Below, one piece after another: positions 61,206 to 61,325 of a stretch of 61,325 nt of DNA. Positions within the stretch are counted from its first letter, which is position 1. The number at the start of each line of letters is the position of its first letter. Below the pieces are notes generated by a model that ran no database searches, was not told where the DNA came from, and worked only from the letters and a program-made list of their open reading frames with translations. Source of the stretch: Candidatus Electryonea clarkiae (GTDB taxonomy: Bacteria > Electryoneota > Electryoneia > Electryoneales > Electryoneaceae); NCBI GenBank assembly GCA_030765455.1, contig JAVCCM010000024.1, positions 1 through 61,325 on the forward strand. Reading direction: 5' to 3'. The position numbers were made by a program, and so were the translations under genes.

Positions 61206-61325
61206 GTGTGCCCAGCATGGAGTGGACGCCTGATTTTGTTAATACACCCCGATCTGGGGGAAGTAAAACCGATTGGCAAGGGCGTTGCTGGCAACGGCAG
61301 GGTCTGAAGGCAGCCATAGGCAGCA
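61206..61325 (+). mobile_element. Possible 5' end of a group II intron (cut by the window edge)
   Basis: GTGTGCCCAGCATGG at 61206 matches the GUGYG start typical of bacterial group II introns. The following bases contain domain-I-like GC-rich short hairpins (CGTTGC/GCAACG, about 61283-61297) and TCTGAAGGCAGCC. The site begins directly after a terminator T-run, where class C introns prefer to insert. The reverse transcriptase gene would lie beyond the window, so this is not confirmed. Confidence 0.5.

Overview
The window looks like a Gram-negative bacterium of the FCB superphylum (Calditrichota, KSB1, Marinimicrobia, Electryoneota or a similar candidate lineage). At least six secreted proteins end in a type IX (Por) secretion C-terminal sorting domain (YPNPFN... 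followed by GxYFxxL). There is also a PorV-family protein, a TonB-dependent receptor with a carboxypeptidase-regulatory domain, several lipoproteins and outer-membrane barrels ending in Phe. The phylum cannot be fixed from this sequence. No rRNA, tRNA or CRISPR array was recognised.

Region 1 (1-14548, all minus strand) is the most unusual part. It holds two modules, each made of a large secreted repeat protein (21 FG-GAP-like units in one, LVIVD-like repeats in the other), a 59-60 residue ribosomal-peptide-like precursor, and an 89-residue PqqD-like leader-binding protein. The two secreted proteins share a homologous C-terminal half. The two precursor/PqqD pairs lie on a direct repeat of about 265 bp, but the PqqD C-termini differ sharply. 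The left module continues into an HPr-kinase-like protein, an S26 signal-peptidase-like protein, an ABC exporter and a nucleotidyltransferase in one tight run. These partners resemble kinase-containing lasso-peptide clusters, but no cyclase, transglutaminase-like protease or radical SAM enzyme is visible. The LVIVD gene has an in-frame TGA, and a decayed third paralogue lies upstream of it.

Region 2 (14850-24550, minus strand) is mostly housekeeping: a zinc-ribbon/TPR membrane protein, a 3-hydroxyacyl-CoA dehydrogenase behind ndk, a lipoprotein, an SRPBCC protein, a sorting-domain protein, a truncated GNAT gene and lepA-lepB.

Region 3 (24951-33253, plus strand) has a sorting-domain protein, a pentaheme cytochrome next to a heme-bearing outer-membrane porin (possibly an electron conduit), a Ub-Mut7-C protein and icd.

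Region 4 (33512-50279, plus strand) is a cell-surface run: TonB receptor with a large Ca-binding-like insertion, beta-helix lipoprotein, a 925-aa secreted protein, PorV-like protein, a 1413-aa beta-helix sorting-domain protein and two lipoproteins. It ends at a strong terminator that lies inside the start of the next gene.

Region 5 (50290-61325) has two membrane glycosyltransferase-like proteins, a formylglycine-enzyme-like lipoprotein, an M20 peptidase and a patatin/POTRA/barrel (type Vd-like) protein. It then has a thioredoxin-fold sorting-domain protein whose first redox Cys is replaced by an in-frame TGA followed by a SECIS-like hairpin, which makes it a candidate selenoprotein. The right edge looks like the 5' end of a group II intron just after a terminator.
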